64,000 nucleotides of DNA, from contig JAGYJM010000002.1 of assembly GCA_018402085.1 (NCBI GenBank), positions 186,001 to 250,000 on the forward strand, written 5' to 3'. Origin of the DNA: Flavobacteriales bacterium. GTDB lineage: Bacteria > Bacteroidota > Bacteroidia > Flavobacteriales_D > Sanyastnellaceae. Made by a program: the position numbers and the translations under genes. How positions within the stretch are numbered: position 1 is the stretch's first letter; the number at the start of each line of letters is the position of its first letter. Of this stretch, positions 52,856 to 61,711 are shown piece by piece. Below the pieces are notes generated by a model. It ran no database searches. It was not told the origin of the DNA and was given only the letters and a program-made list of their open reading frames with translations.

Positions 52856-54318
52856 CAGTTAGCGGCTGTTTTAAGAGATTCCTGCACGATTTCGAGGTCG
52901 TCAAATGGGTGTCGTTCTCCATTGATTTCCTGGTACTTTTCATGCCCTTTGCCGGCCACGAGAATGATGTCTTTCGGTTCAGCAATCGAGCAGGCCATCC
53001 GAATGGCTTCTCTTCGGTCAGTGATGGAGAAGCATTTTTTACGCGCCACTGGGTCAATTCCCTCCTGCATATCGGCAATGATGGCTTCCGGTGATTCAGT
53101 GCGCGGGTTATCTGAGGTGAGAATGACACGGTCGCCGAAGTGGGCGGCAATTCGTGCCATTTCAGGGCGTTTACCTTTGTCGCGGTCTCCACCACAGCCC
53201 ACTACAACAATCACCTGTTCATTTCCAGAACGGATATCCTGAATGGTGCTGAGTACATTTTCGAGTGCATCAGGAGTGTGCGCATAGTCAACGATCGCTG
53301 TGATGTCATTTTGCGATTTGAAGTATTCAAACCGCCCGTCTACATTGCTCAGCATGCTCATTGATGTGAGTACATCGAGCTGATCCATGCCGAGTTCCAT
53401 TGCGACACCGTACACGGCTAGAAGGTTATAGGCATTGAATCCACCAATCAGCTTGGTGTACAAGTCTTTACCGTCGAGCAGAAGGTGCAGTCCTGAGAAT
53501 TGATTCTCGAGTACTTTCGCGCGGTAGTCAGCCATGGTTTTCAGTCCGAAAGTGCAGGTGCGCCCCTTGCAGTTCTGTACCATGACTTCTGAATGATTGT
53601 CGTCATTGTTGATCAGCGCAAAAGCGCTGGATGGCAATAGGTCGAACAGGCCTTTCTTGGCTTTGATGTAATTGTTGAAGGTGCCGTGGTAGTCAAGGTG
53701 ATCTCGGCTGATGTTCGTAAAGACGCCGCCGGCAAACTTGAGTCCGGTAACCCGATGTTGGTGGATGGCGTGCGAGCTGGCCTCCATGAAGCAGTATTCA
53801 ATGCCGCTGTCAGCCATTTCTCGCAGCAGCCGCTGCAGACTGATCGCATCAGGAGTCGTATGCGTTGCAGGGATCTGACGGTCATTGATTTTGTTCACCA
53901 CCGTGCTCAGCAGGCCCGTGGGTTGATTCAGTAAGCGAAAGAGCTTATAGAGGAGCGTAACACAGGTGGTTTTTCCGTTCGTACCGGTTACACCCACAAC
54001 CTTAACTTTCTCACTTGGATGGTCGAAATAGTTCGCTGCGCAGAGGCCCAATGACTTGGCAGCGTCATCAACCTTAACATAGGTGACTTCATGACTGCGT
54101 TCTTCGGGCATGGTTTCACAAACGACAGCGACGGCGCCCGCGCGAATAGCCTGGTCAATGAACTCGTGACCGTTCACACGTGTGCCCGGAACGGCGAAGA
54201 ACAGCGTGAATGGGCGCACGTCGCGTGAATCGTTCGCGATGTGCTCAATAGCCGTGTTTGTTGAGCCTTCCACTTCCTGAAGGCGGCATCCGTACAATAT
54301 GTCTTTAAGCAGTTTCAT
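52855..54318 (-). CDS. murE: UDP-MurNAc-tripeptide synthetase MurE
   Basis: 487 residues from the ATG at 54318 (a TTG two codons upstream would overlap ftsI). [15 protein letters not shown] (about 110) is the P-loop, [10 protein letters not shown] the Mur ligase block, and [11 protein letters not shown] carries the DNPR motif of enzymes that add meso-diaminopimelate. The peptidoglycan is therefore probably mDAP-type. Contains a hairpin repeat copy over codons for PSSAFALI. Confidence 0.97.
   Translation of the reverse strand: MKLLKDILYGCRLQEVEGSTNTAIEHIANDSRDVRPFTLFFAVPGTRVNGHEFIDQAIRAGAVAVVCETMPEERSHEVTYVKVDDAAKSLGLCAANYFDHPSEKVKVVGVTGTNGKTTCVTLLYKLFRLLNQPTGLLSTVVNKINDRQIPATHTTPDAISLQRLLREMADSGIEYCFMEASSHAIHQHRVTGLKFAGGVFTNISRDHLDYHGTFNNYIKAKKGLFDLLPSSAFALINNDDNHSEVMVQNCKGRTCTFGLKTMADYRAKVLENQFSGLHLLLDGKDLYTKLIGGFNAYNLLAVYGVAMELGMDQLDVLTSMSMLSNVDGRFEYFKSQNDITAIVDYAHTPDALENVLSTIQDIRSGNEQVIVVVGCGGDRDKGKRPEMARIAAHFGDRVILTSDNPRTESPEAIIADMQEGIDPVARKKCFSITDRREAIRMACSIAEPKDIILVAGKGHEKYQEINGERHPFDDLEIVQESLKTAAN
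53614..53633 (+). repeat. GATG hairpin repeat copy (CAGCGC stem)
   Basis: CAGCGC, AAAA, GCGCTG, GATG, antisense inside murE. Confidence 0.75.
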
Positions 54319-54320
54319 CG

Positions 54321-56450
54321 TCAACTGAGTTCGATACTGATGCGTTTATGATTGCGGATGGCCGCTCCCGGACTGACGCTCTGACGCCGCACCGTTCCGT
54401 AACCTTTTACCTCTACATTCAGTCCGGCGTTTTCAAGCAGAAAGAGGGCATCCTGAAGTCCCATCCCCATGACATTGGGCACAAGTCCGCGTCTTGACTC
54501 ACGCGGTGCGAGGGTGACCTCTGACTCACCTGTTTGGGTTTCTACCCAGTCGGCGTCACTGGTAAGGGCCGTTTGGATGCGAAGCCCTGCGAAGGCTTTT
54601 TCGAGGTCTTCGCGCGCGCCATTTCGGGATACCGGTAATTTGCTTTGATCGCCTAGCAACACTTCGGGCCCGTTGTTTTCGTGCAATTCGAGGCTGGTGG
54701 CATAAATTTTATCGGCGAGGCCTTTGAAAACAGGTGCAGCTATAGTGGAGCCGTAGTAAACGCCCGTGCGGGTGTCATTCACGACCACAATGCAGCTGTA
54801 TTTCGGTTTATGTGCAGGGAAATATCCCACGAAAGAAGCCCGGTAGCGGTTGAGATAGTAGCCTCCTGTGTAGGCGATGCGGGCAGTTCCGGTTTTTCCA
54901 CCTACGCGGTACGGACTGTCTTTGAAGATGTAGTCAGCCGTTCCGCCTTCTTCGCATACGCCTTCCATCATGGTGCGGCATTTGAGCATGGTTTCACGCG
55001 AGCAAATGCGCTCTCTCAGCACAACGGGCTCTTTTTTCTCGATGGTTTTCCCATTGTATTTCAGGGCTTCAACGAAAAGCGGGCGAACCATTATGCCGTT
55101 ATTCGCTATCGCGTTATAGAATGCCAGCGTTTGAATGGGGGCTTGCATGACTTCATACCCAATAGCCATTTGAGTGAGCGAAAGACCCGACCAGTTTCCT
55201 TCGCGTACTTTTTCGTAAATACGGGGCTTGGGTTCCCCTTTTAACTGAATGCCCAGCGATTCGCCAAGCCCCATTCGGTTGAGTTTATCGAGAAACGATT
55301 GAGGTTTTTGTTCAAAGAATTTCTGCACCAGCAAGGCAGTGCCCACATTTGACGATTTCTCGAAGACCTCTTCTACGGTTATTTTGCCGTAGCCTTCATC
55401 GCCTGAATCGTGCATTTTTTCACCATAGAATTCAGCGATGCCGTCGCCCGTATCAATGCTGTCTGTGAGATCAATATATCCTTCATCGAGCAGGGTGATC
55501 AGGCTCGCGAGCTTGAAGGTAGAGCCGGGTTCTACGGCCTCACCGATGGCGTAGTTGTAAGTTTCGTAATACTCCCCGCTCTCATCGTCACGTTCGAGGT
55601 TCGCGATGGCGCGCACGAAACCAGTTTCCACTTCCATGAGGATGACTGTGCCCCAGTCAGCGCTGTGTTGCTTTAACTGTCGCTCCAATTCAGCAGAGGC
55701 TACATCTTGCAGGTGCACATCGATGCTGCTCACAATGTCAACTCCGTCAACCGGTTCAACAATGTAATCATCGGTGGCCGGTTTCCAGACACGGCCGGCA
55801 ATGCGCTCCATCATTTGTTTGCCGGTCTTGCCCGCCAATGCTTCGTTGTAAGCGAGTTCAAGTCCTACACGCGATCCGAACCTGTCAATCCCTATGGTAC
55901 GCGAGGCCATTTTACCAAAAGGCTTTTTGCGAATGTCAAGGCGTTCTAATATGAACCCGCTTTTGTGGCGACCCCTACGGATAAAGGGAAGCTCTTTGAC
56001 CTCCTGCATCCGTGTATAGCTCATTTTGCGCTCCACGAGGTGGTACCGTTTGCCTTGTCTTTTGGCTTCAAGAAGATCGATGCGGTACTCAGACGGGGTG
56101 CGATGCTTGAACAGAATCGAAAGTTTCAGGCAGAGCGAGTCAAGCTGCTGGTCAAAATCTTCATGATCAATGCCAGGTGCCTGAGCGTCCCAGTATAGGC
56201 TGTACACCGGCACTGAAGTTGCGAGCAGACTGCCGTCAGAGCTGTAAATTTGTCCGCGGGTGGGCTCAATATCTTGCACTCGCTGTTCAATAGAGGTGGC
56301 TTGCTCGGCCCATTTATCCGCTTCGATCACCTGAATCCAGAGGATCTTGACGAAGATGGCGATGCAGGTCAGGGTGAACAGGGTGAAGACCAGCCAGCTA
56401 CGCTGCGCTATTTCATTTCTGTTTTTCAAGCTGCTTCGGATCGGTTTCAA
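54321..56450 (-). CDS. ftsI: Division transpeptidase FtsI (PBP3) with PASTA domain
   Basis: 709 residues from a TTG at 56450; a second in-frame TTG at 56429 is about equally good, and no ATG is in frame nearby. One N-terminal membrane helix (about 20-40), a dimerisation domain, and the transpeptidase with STFK (EPGSTFKLAS, about 320), SSN (KSSNVG, about 366) and KTGTA (about 520). A PASTA domain ends the protein (VPNVMGMGLQDALFLLEN, about 645-709), as in other Bacteroidota. It cross-links septal peptidoglycan with FtsW. The 5' end overlaps ftsL by 17-38 bp. Confidence 0.94.
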   Translation of the reverse strand: MKPIRSSLKNRNEIAQRSWLVFTLFTLTCIAIFVKILWIQVIEADKWAEQATSIEQRVQDIEPTRGQIYSSDGSLLATSVPVYSLYWDAQAPGIDHEDFDQQLDSLCLKLSILFKHRTPSEYRIDLLEAKRQGKRYHLVERKMSYTRMQEVKELPFIRRGRHKSGFILERLDIRKKPFGKMASRTIGIDRFGSRVGLELAYNEALAGKTGKQMMERIAGRVWKPATDDYIVEPVDGVDIVSSIDVHLQDVASAELERQLKQHSADWGTVILMEVETGFVRAIANLERDDESGEYYETYNYAIGEAVEPGSTFKLASLITLLDEGYIDLTDSIDTGDGIAEFYGEKMHDSGDEGYGKITVEEVFEKSSNVGTALLVQKFFEQKPQSFLDKLNRMGLGESLGIQLKGEPKPRIYEKVREGNWSGLSLTQMAIGYEVMQAPIQTLAFYNAIANNGIMVRPLFVEALKYNGKTIEKKEPVVLRERICSRETMLKCRTMMEGVCEEGGTADYIFKDSPYRVGGKTGTARIAYTGGYYLNRYRASFVGYFPAHKPKYSCIVVVNDTRTGVYYGSTIAAPVFKGLADKIYATSLELHENNGPEVLLGDQSKLPVSRNGAREDLEKAFAGLRIQTALTSDADWVETQTGESEVTLAPRESRRGLVPNVMGMGLQDALFLLENAGLNVEVKGYGTVRRQSVSPGAAIRNHKRISIELS

Positions 56451-56814
56451 TGACTACGGGTGGGCGGTTCGGTTCTTCAAGTCCGAGCTGCTGTATGCTC
56501 CGCGCCACGCTGCTTTGACGTTTTTTTGTTTCGAGTTCGCTTTTGAGCGTTTTGTATTCTGCGCTGAGCTCTTCGAGTACCTGTTTGACCTGCACTTTTT
56601 CTCGTTCGGTATTATCGAAAGTGTATCCGATGTAGATGGAGAAGAGAAAGAAGAAGGTGAGATAGAGAAGAAAGGGCAGGTGGCTGACCACTCCATCGCG
56701 GGTGAGGAACTCCCCGCTGAGCAGCTGGTTTACCAGACGTGAGAAGCGCCGCTTGTTCTTTGGGACGGCCTTTTCCTGGTGAGCATCTTCGGGGTTGATG
56801 ATCCTGTTCTTCAT
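56413..56814 (-). CDS. ftsL: FtsL-like cell division protein
   Basis: 133 residues with one membrane helix (SHLPFLLYLTFFFLFSIYIG, about 44-63), followed by a heptad-rich coiled coil (VQVKQVLEELSAEYKTLKSE). Short length, topology and the position between rsmH and ftsI identify it, although sequence conservation in this family is low. It bridges FtsQ and FtsW/FtsI in the periplasm. Its start overlaps the rsmH stop (ATGA). Confidence 0.87.
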   Translation of the reverse strand: MKNRIINPEDAHQEKAVPKNKRRFSRLVNQLLSGEFLTRDGVVSHLPFLLYLTFFFLFSIYIGYTFDNTEREKVQVKQVLEELSAEYKTLKSELETKKRQSSVARSIQQLGLEEPNRPPVVIETDPKQLEKQK

Positions 56815-57716
56815 ATCTTTTCTGCGATCCTCATTCGTGCGCTTCGTGCACGCGTGTTATCATTCATTTCTTCTTCGCCTGGCTGTATCGCGCTTCGCGT
56901 GATCACCTTGAGTGGCGTGATTGGATTACCGTAGAAGTCTTTTTTCACATCGCCATCGAAGTTTCCCGAGCGGAAGAAGTACTTCACCATTCGATCTTCG
57001 AGACTGTGGTAGCTGATGACGACCATTCGTCCGCCCGGTTTCAGCAATTCAGTTCCTTGTTGCAAGAGCTCTTCCAGTGCCGTCAGTTCGTCATTCACTT
57101 CGATGCGCAGTGCCTGAAAGACCTGTGCGAGCAGCTTGTGTCGTTTTTGAACCGGGGCGAAACGTTCAATCAGCCTTCTTAATTCAGCGGTCTGTTGAAT
57201 CGGTTGTTCTTCGCGCTGTTTGCAAATGGCCGAGGCGATGCGTGCCGCACCCTGTACTTCACCGTATCGTTTCAGGATGCGAATGAGTTCGCCGTGCTCC
57301 GCTGTGTTGATAATGGTGGCGGCAGATTTTTCTCCTTGTTGCGACATTCGCATATCGAGTGGCGCGTCGCCATGTATGGAGAACCCCCGGGATGCTTCAT
57401 CAAACTGATGGGAGCTCACTCCGAGATCAGCCAACAGTCCGTCAATCTCCCGCACCCCATACATCCGGAGAAAGTTCTTCAGGTAGCGGAAGTTCTGCGG
57501 CACAAGCGTAAAGCGGTCATCTTCCGGGGTGTTCTTCTTCGCATCGGGGTCTTGGTCAAATCCGAACAGCTTCCCTTGATTCAGTCTTGTCAATAACTCT
57601 CTTGAATGCCCTCCTCCTCCGAAGGTGGCATCCACATACAGCCCGTCTGGATGTACATTGAGTGCGTCTATAGAGGCGCTCAGCAGAACCGGTATGTGGT
57701 AGCCGCCAGCGTTCAT
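56811..57716 (-). CDS. rsmH: 16S rRNA (cytosine-1402-N4) methyltransferase RsmH
   Basis: 301 residues. HIPVLLSASIDAL at the start, YVDATFGGGGHSRELL as the S-adenosylmethionine loop (about 27-42), and LLADLGVSSHQFDEA are diagnostic of MraW/RsmH. It methylates C1402 in the ribosomal decoding centre. Second gene of the dcw operon, 7 bp after mraZ. Confidence 0.97.
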   Translation of the reverse strand: MNAGGYHIPVLLSASIDALNVHPDGLYVDATFGGGGHSRELLTRLNQGKLFGFDQDPDAKKNTPEDDRFTLVPQNFRYLKNFLRMYGVREIDGLLADLGVSSHQFDEASRGFSIHGDAPLDMRMSQQGEKSAATIINTAEHGELIRILKRYGEVQGAARIASAICKQREEQPIQQTAELRRLIERFAPVQKRHKLLAQVFQALRIEVNDELTALEELLQQGTELLKPGGRMVVISYHSLEDRMVKYFFRSGNFDGDVKKDFYGNPITPLKVITRSAIQPGEEEMNDNTRARSARMRIAEKI

Positions 57717-57723
57717 TTCATTG

Positions 57724-58209
57724 TCAGTTCAGTGGCAGGTCAGGACCTTCGATCTCTCTTCTCACGTCTTCTGCGAGGTTGCTGAAGTCGTCATCATCTT
57801 CGAGCACACTTTGCTCGTAGCGCTCAGCACTCCACAACTCCATCTTCTCGAGCACGCCAGTAAGCATCATGTCATTCTTACCACCGGGCTCTACCCCTGC
57901 GTATTTCAGCAGGAGCGAAGGGATCAGCATTCGTCCGTTGCTGTCAAGCTCTACCAGTGTGGCGCCCTTCATGAACTTTCGCTGGAAGGCCTGATGCTTG
58001 CGATTGTAGCGGCTGAGACGTGACATTTCTTTATTCACCCTTTCCCATTCCGGCTTCGGGTAAAGCACTAAGCAGGGCTCGAAGATGTCGCGGTTGATCA
58101 CCAGGCCGTGATGCAATACCGGCTCGAGCTGCTTTCGCAGTCGGGCAGGGAACATCATTCGCCCTTTGGCATCCACTTTACATCCGTATTCACCGAGGAG
58201 GTTGAGCAT
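57724..58209 (-). CDS. mraZ: Transcriptional regulator MraZ
   Basis: 161 residues. Two AbrB-like swapped-hairpin domains with the paired motifs DAKGRMMFPARLRK (about 14) and DSNGRMLIPSLLLKYAG (about 95). In other bacteria MraZ forms a ring and represses the dcw operon by binding short direct repeats upstream of itself. Four phased GTGGTA repeats occur 38-73 bp upstream of this start. Confidence 0.95.
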   Translation of the reverse strand: MLNLLGEYGCKVDAKGRMMFPARLRKQLEPVLHHGLVINRDIFEPCLVLYPKPEWERVNKEMSRLSRYNRKHQAFQRKFMKGATLVELDSNGRMLIPSLLLKYAGVEPGGKNDMMLTGVLEKMELWSAERYEQSVLEDDDDFSNLAEDVRREIEGPDLPLN

Positions 58210-58246
58210 CGAAAAGCGCTTTCTGAACGTAAAAGTAGCAAAAGTT

Positions 58247-58282
58247 TACCACGGCTTACCACAATCTACCACTTTTTACCAC
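58247..58282 (-). promoter_or_regulatory. MraZ box array: four GTGGTA repeats at 10-bp spacing
   Basis: On the plus strand TACCAC starts at 58247, 58257, 58267 and 58277; on the transcribed strand this reads GTGGTA-N4 four times. One turn of the helix per repeat puts all four on the same face, as expected for an oligomeric MraZ. A TACTTTTA box lies just downstream, so the array covers the upstream promoter part. Confidence 0.8.
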
Positions 58283-58383
58283 CTTGTTGAAAACTTCGCA
58301 GGCTCGCGGCTTCGTGAAACCACGTCAGATCAGCGCTTCGAGAGCTTCTGTAACGCCTAATTTGAGCATAAAACAGACCGCCG

Positions 58384-58403
58384 CATCCGCCGCTTCTGCG
58401 GCG
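58384..58403 (-). repeat. GATG hairpin repeat copy (CGCCGC stem), intergenic
   Basis: Minus strand: CGCCGC, AGAA, GCGGCG, GATG. Lies upstream of the dcw promoter, between divergent genes. Confidence 0.75.
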
Positions 58404-58515
58404 TTCTTAACACCAGAATGTGGAAGCATCGTTTAGAGCTATTCACAGCTTTTTCACAATCTGCTGCACATTTGCGAATGCTTGAAGAACCATGCCTGCC
58501 GATTTTGCAAATGGC

Positions 58516-58523
58516 TATCTTTG
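58516..58523 (+). promoter_or_regulatory. -7 box (TATCTTTG) of the hydrolase-engB unit
   Basis: Perfect TAnnTTTG 16 bp before the ATG at 58540. The -33 element is not clear. Confidence 0.4.
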
Positions 58524-58539
58524 GCTTTATTTGCTTGTT

Positions 58540-59301
58540 ATGACCGAGAAACTCCGGGAAGAAGGAAAGTTCCGCTACATAGAAGAAGGAGAGGGTGAGC
58601 CGCTTATCCTCCTGCATGGTTTATTTGGTGCCTTGAGCAACTTTCAGGAAGTGGTGGAGCACTTCTCAAAGCGCTACCGTGTGGTGATTCCAATGCTGCC
58701 GCTGTATGAATTACCGGTGCTGGAAACCAATGCACGGAATATTGCCAAATACCTTGATCGGTTCATCAAATTCAAGGGCTATGAACAGGTGATGCTATTG
58801 GGGAATTCGCTTGGCGGACACGTAGCCTTGATCTATACGCGTCAGCATCCTGAAATGGTCAAGGCCTTGATTCTTACAGCCAGTTCGGGGCTTTATGAAA
58901 ATGCTTTTGGATCCAGCTTTCCGCGTCGTGAAGACCGTGAGTTTATTCGCAAAAAGGTGGCGGTGACTTTCTACGATCCGAAACACGCTACCGATGAATT
59001 GGTAGAAGAGTGTTTTCAGGTGGTGAACGACCGAAACCGCGTACTGCGGATTTTAGCCATCGCCAAGTCAGCCATTCGGCATAACATGGCCAAAGACCTC
59101 CCGAAGATGGAGATGCCGGCTTGTCTTATCTGGGGCAAGAACGATACCATCACACCGCCGGAAGTGGCCAACGAGTTTCATGAAAAGTTACCCGATTCAG
59201 AATTATTCTGGATCGATGAATGCGGTCATGCGCCCATGATGGAACACCCGGAGACTTTTAATCGCTTGCTTCAAGAATGGCTCGATAAACGCGGGCTCTG
59301 A
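58540..59301 (+). CDS. Alpha/beta-hydrolase family protein
   Basis: 253 residues from the ATG at 58540. LILLHGLFGALSNF forms the oxyanion loop, LLGNSLGGHVAL (about 97) the nucleophile elbow with Ser, and the catalytic Asp and His are in WGKNDTITP and ECGHAPMMEHPE. Likely an esterase or lipase-like enzyme of the cytoplasm; substrate unknown. Its stop overlaps the engB start (TGATG). Confidence 0.9.
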   Translation: MTEKLREEGKFRYIEEGEGEPLILLHGLFGALSNFQEVVEHFSKRYRVVIPMLPLYELPVLETNARNIAKYLDRFIKFKGYEQVMLLGNSLGGHVALIYTRQHPEMVKALILTASSGLYENAFGSSFPRREDREFIRKKVAVTFYDPKHATDELVEECFQVVNDRNRVLRILAIAKSAIRHNMAKDLPKMEMPACLIWGKNDTITPPEVANEFHEKLPDSELFWIDECGHAPMMEHPETFNRLLQEWLDKRGL

Positions 59302-59912
59302 TGGAAGTAGCTGTAAATACCGCCGAGTTCATCAAAAGCAGTACGCGGCCCGATCAGTATCCGCAGGCAGATTTCCCTGAATATGCCTTTATCGGAAGAT
59401 CGAATGTCGGAAAATCGTCTTTGATCAATATGCTAACCGGACGTAAGGCGCTTGCGAAAACGTCTTCAACTCCCGGAAAGACCCAGCTGGTCAATCATTT
59501 TTTAATTGACCGTGAATCAAATGCCTGGCTGCTTGCTGATTTGCCGGGATACGGCTACGCGAAGGTTTCAAAAAAAGAACGGCGCACCTTTGATCAGATG
59601 ATCCGCACTTACCTTAAGCAGCGCGAAAACCTGATGTGTTCTCTGGTGCTGCTTGACAGCCGACATACTCCGCAGAAGAATGACCTCGAATTTATGGAGT
59701 GGCTGGGCGCGAACCGCCTGCCTTTTGTAATGGTATTCACCAAAGCGGATAAGCTCAGCAGCTCAGAACGCCTCACGAATCTGAAGGCTTACCAGCGTGA
59801 AATGCTCAAAACATGGGAATACCTGCCGCAGATCTTCCACACCAGCGCCGAAAAGGGACAGGGGCGAGAAGAGTTGCTCACGTTCATCAGGGAGACTAAC
59901 GAGCATTGGTGA
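59301..59912 (+). CDS. engB: Ribosome-biogenesis GTPase EngB (YihA/YsxC)
   Basis: 203 residues. FIGRSNVGKSSLINML (G1, about 30-45), TSSTPGKTQ (G2), DLPGYGYAKV (G3) and FTKADK (G4) are all present. It helps late assembly of the 50S subunit. Translation is coupled to the upstream hydrolase gene. Confidence 0.96.
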   Translation: MEVAVNTAEFIKSSTRPDQYPQADFPEYAFIGRSNVGKSSLINMLTGRKALAKTSSTPGKTQLVNHFLIDRESNAWLLADLPGYGYAKVSKKERRTFDQMIRTYLKQRENLMCSLVLLDSRHTPQKNDLEFMEWLGANRLPFVMVFTKADKLSSSERLTNLKAYQREMLKTWEYLPQIFHTSAEKGQGREELLTFIRETNEHW

Positions 59913-59964
59913 AAGGACGCCTGCGGGACGCTTTCAGGACTCCTTCGGGACGTGCAAATACTCT

Positions 59965-60028
59965 AAGGCTCCCCTCATTTGAGGGGAGCTCCGAAGCTCA
60001 TGCTCGCATGAAGCTTCGGTGAGGGGTC
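59965..60028 (+). repeat. 64-bp double-hairpin intergenic repeat, copy 2
   Basis: A 9-bp stem GCTCCCCTC/GAGGGGAGC is followed by CCGAAGCT/AGCTTCGG with an inner CATG/CATG pair, then TGAGGGGTC. It lies 52 bp after engB and could also act as its terminator. Copy 1 is at 36023-36086, inverted. Confidence 0.8.
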
Positions 60029-60223
60029 TTGCGGGACGTCTTCGGGTTAGGAGTTAGGCGAGCAGCGCAAAGTTGCGCTGATTTATCAACTCACGATAGA
60101 TTTGAGGAAACAGCTTACAGCCGTCTGTGAATTGTCGTTCAATATAAAGGATGCGCGTGGCGCATCCCTCTCTTTTGGCCTCATCAGAAGAAAAAGGAGG
60201 CGTATGACGCATCCTTCTGTCTT

Positions 60224-60279
60224 AGACCGCCGACGGCAGACCGCCGACGGCAGACCGCAGACGGCAGACCGCAGACGGC
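60224..60279 (-). repeat. Heptamer array with alternating AGACCGC and (A/C)GACGGC
   Basis: Eight heptamers, best read as four copies of a 14-bp unit. The array ends exactly one base before the stop codon of gldC. It uses the same core AGACGGC as the array at 8001. Confidence 0.9.
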
Positions 60280-60618
60280 TCAGCCTCCCTGCTGCAACTT
60301 CATCTTCTCTGCGTAGTATTCGCAGAAATCGCGCATTGTGGCGGCCATTTTATCTTCGCCGGTAGCGCGTTCAAAACTGTCAGCGAGTGTCAGGATGGTT
60401 TGATGAACGAAGTACTTCATTTCTTCGACCTCCATTTCTTTGGTCCAGAGATCCATACGCAGTGTATTGCGATCGCTGTCGTCCCACATCGCAAGAATCA
60501 TTGCCTTAGCTGCACGGTCAAGAATGCCTGCGTCATTTGCAGACCATCGGATGTCTTCAGGCACATTGTTTTCGTCTTTCTCAACTCGGATTGAGATTTC
60601 AGATGTTTGGTTACTCAT
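60280..60618 (-). CDS. gldC: Gliding motility protein GldC
   Basis: 112 residues from the ATG at 60618, 1 bp after the gldB stop. TSEISIRVEKDENNVPEDIRW, LRMDLWTKEMEVEEMKYFVHQT and ATMRDFCEYYAEKMKL match GldC along the full length. GldC supports gliding and the type IX system, possibly by stabilising GldB (family knowledge). No signal peptide. Confidence 0.93.
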   Translation of the reverse strand: MSNQTSEISIRVEKDENNVPEDIRWSANDAGILDRAAKAMILAMWDDSDRNTLRMDLWTKEMEVEEMKYFVHQTILTLADSFERATGEDKMAATMRDFCEYYAEKMKLQQGG

Positions 60619-60619
60619 A

Positions 60620-61645
60620 TTAGTCAGGGCGGTATGCATTTAAAAAAGTGAGCGGATCCTGTATGCTTAGCATTTCGTCAGGTGTGACTTCGGGGTTGCG
60701 CTGCATATAATCCTTGACCATTTGCCATCCGATCCACATTCCTACGCGCGCAGGAGTATCTTGTGGCAAATCGGCAGCACGCGTAAAAGGCGCATCATTC
60801 ACCCAGCGATTCATTTCAAATTTACGCCGTTCGTAGAGGATTTCCTGATCCGAAAAGGAAACCCAGATGTTTCGTTCGTTTTCTCTTACCCACTCGAGCT
60901 GCTCGGGGGTATAATCCATAAGCCGGTAAGGCGCTTCTTCAGGCAGCATCAATTCAAGCAGATACATCATTTTACCGTAGTAGAGCACAGACTCTACCAG
61001 TGTTTCATCAGAATAGCAGCGGTTTTGAAAATGAACGAGCAGCCACCCTCTCAGAGCGTCCGGGACAAGAAGCTCCGTGCGCATTTTTTCTTTAATATAA
61101 GCCGGAAAAATGGTTGGGTCAAGCGGCTCCACAAGTGGGTGATCAGCGCCGATGAAGAAATCCAACCCGATACCCAGGTGAGTCTCTGTTGGCCAGACTC
61201 CATAATTGAACCCGCTGTTCATGAAGACGACCTCGGGAAGGGAGTCGTTCGGAAAGAAATAGCGGTAACGGCGAAAGGCTTCGTCAAGCGCCTTGCAGTA
61301 ACTGTCAAGCTGGGGTCCGTGCACTTCCTGAATGGCGCGTTCGAGTTCGCTGATCAGGGGGTCTTCGGCAAAGTCTTTCCAATTTAGAAGTGTTTCAGGA
61401 TTTCTTGCTGCGCCTAAGCGCAGGATGTCTTCACTGTAGTCTCGCCAGAAGTTGCCGAAATTTTGGTACACTTTTTGGTGTGCTAAAGACAACGCGCTGG
61501 TATCTGCTGCGTGAAGGCTGTCGCTCAGGTAGAGGCAGGTGACTTGCGGCGGGATATCACTGATGTCTGCACGATGTTGATCGCTTGAACACGCCATTAA
61601 CAGAATGGTGGTGAATAGAAGAGTGATAATTGAAAGTCTGTGCAT
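60620..61645 (-). CDS. gldB: Gliding motility lipoprotein GldB
   Basis: 341 residues. The signal peptide ends in the lipobox LLMAC with lipidation at Cys19. FMNSGFNYGVWPTETHLGIGLDFFIG and WLLVHFQNRCYSDETLVES are typical of GldB. Required for gliding in F. johnsoniae. Together with gldC, porT and nadE it forms a cluster known from other flavobacteria. A hairpin repeat copy covers codons for ILRLGAA. Confidence 0.92.
   Translation of the reverse strand: MHRLSIITLLFTTILLMACSSDQHRADISDIPPQVTCLYLSDSLHAADTSALSLAHQKVYQNFGNFWRDYSEDILRLGAARNPETLLNWKDFAEDPLISELERAIQEVHGPQLDSYCKALDEAFRRYRYFFPNDSLPEVVFMNSGFNYGVWPTETHLGIGLDFFIGADHPLVEPLDPTIFPAYIKEKMRTELLVPDALRGWLLVHFQNRCYSDETLVESVLYYGKMMYLLELMLPEEAPYRLMDYTPEQLEWVRENERNIWVSFSDQEILYERRKFEMNRWVNDAPFTRAADLPQDTPARVGMWIGWQMVKDYMQRNPEVTPDEMLSIQDPLTFLNAYRPD
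61408..61427 (+). repeat. GATG hairpin repeat copy (CTGCGC stem)
   Basis: CTGCGC, CTAA, GCGCAG, GATG, antisense inside gldB. Confidence 0.75.
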
Positions 61646-61711
61646 ACGAAAAAGTGGTAGCTTTGACCTGATACCGCGCTGTTTTCAGAACGGAAGAGAA
61701 AAAGCAAAAGT

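Larger units (their letters stand above)
59913..60279. other. Repeat-rich intergenic region
   Basis: 367 bp between convergent genes. It contains copy 2 of the double-hairpin element, an 8-bp stem CAGCGCAA/TTGCGCTG (near 60064), and the second heptamer array. A short frame here (60102-60365) only translates repeats. Confidence 0.7.

Noticed and set aside
60102-60365. 87-codon frame over the second heptamer array
   Set aside because: The translation is repeat-derived and runs antisense into gldC.
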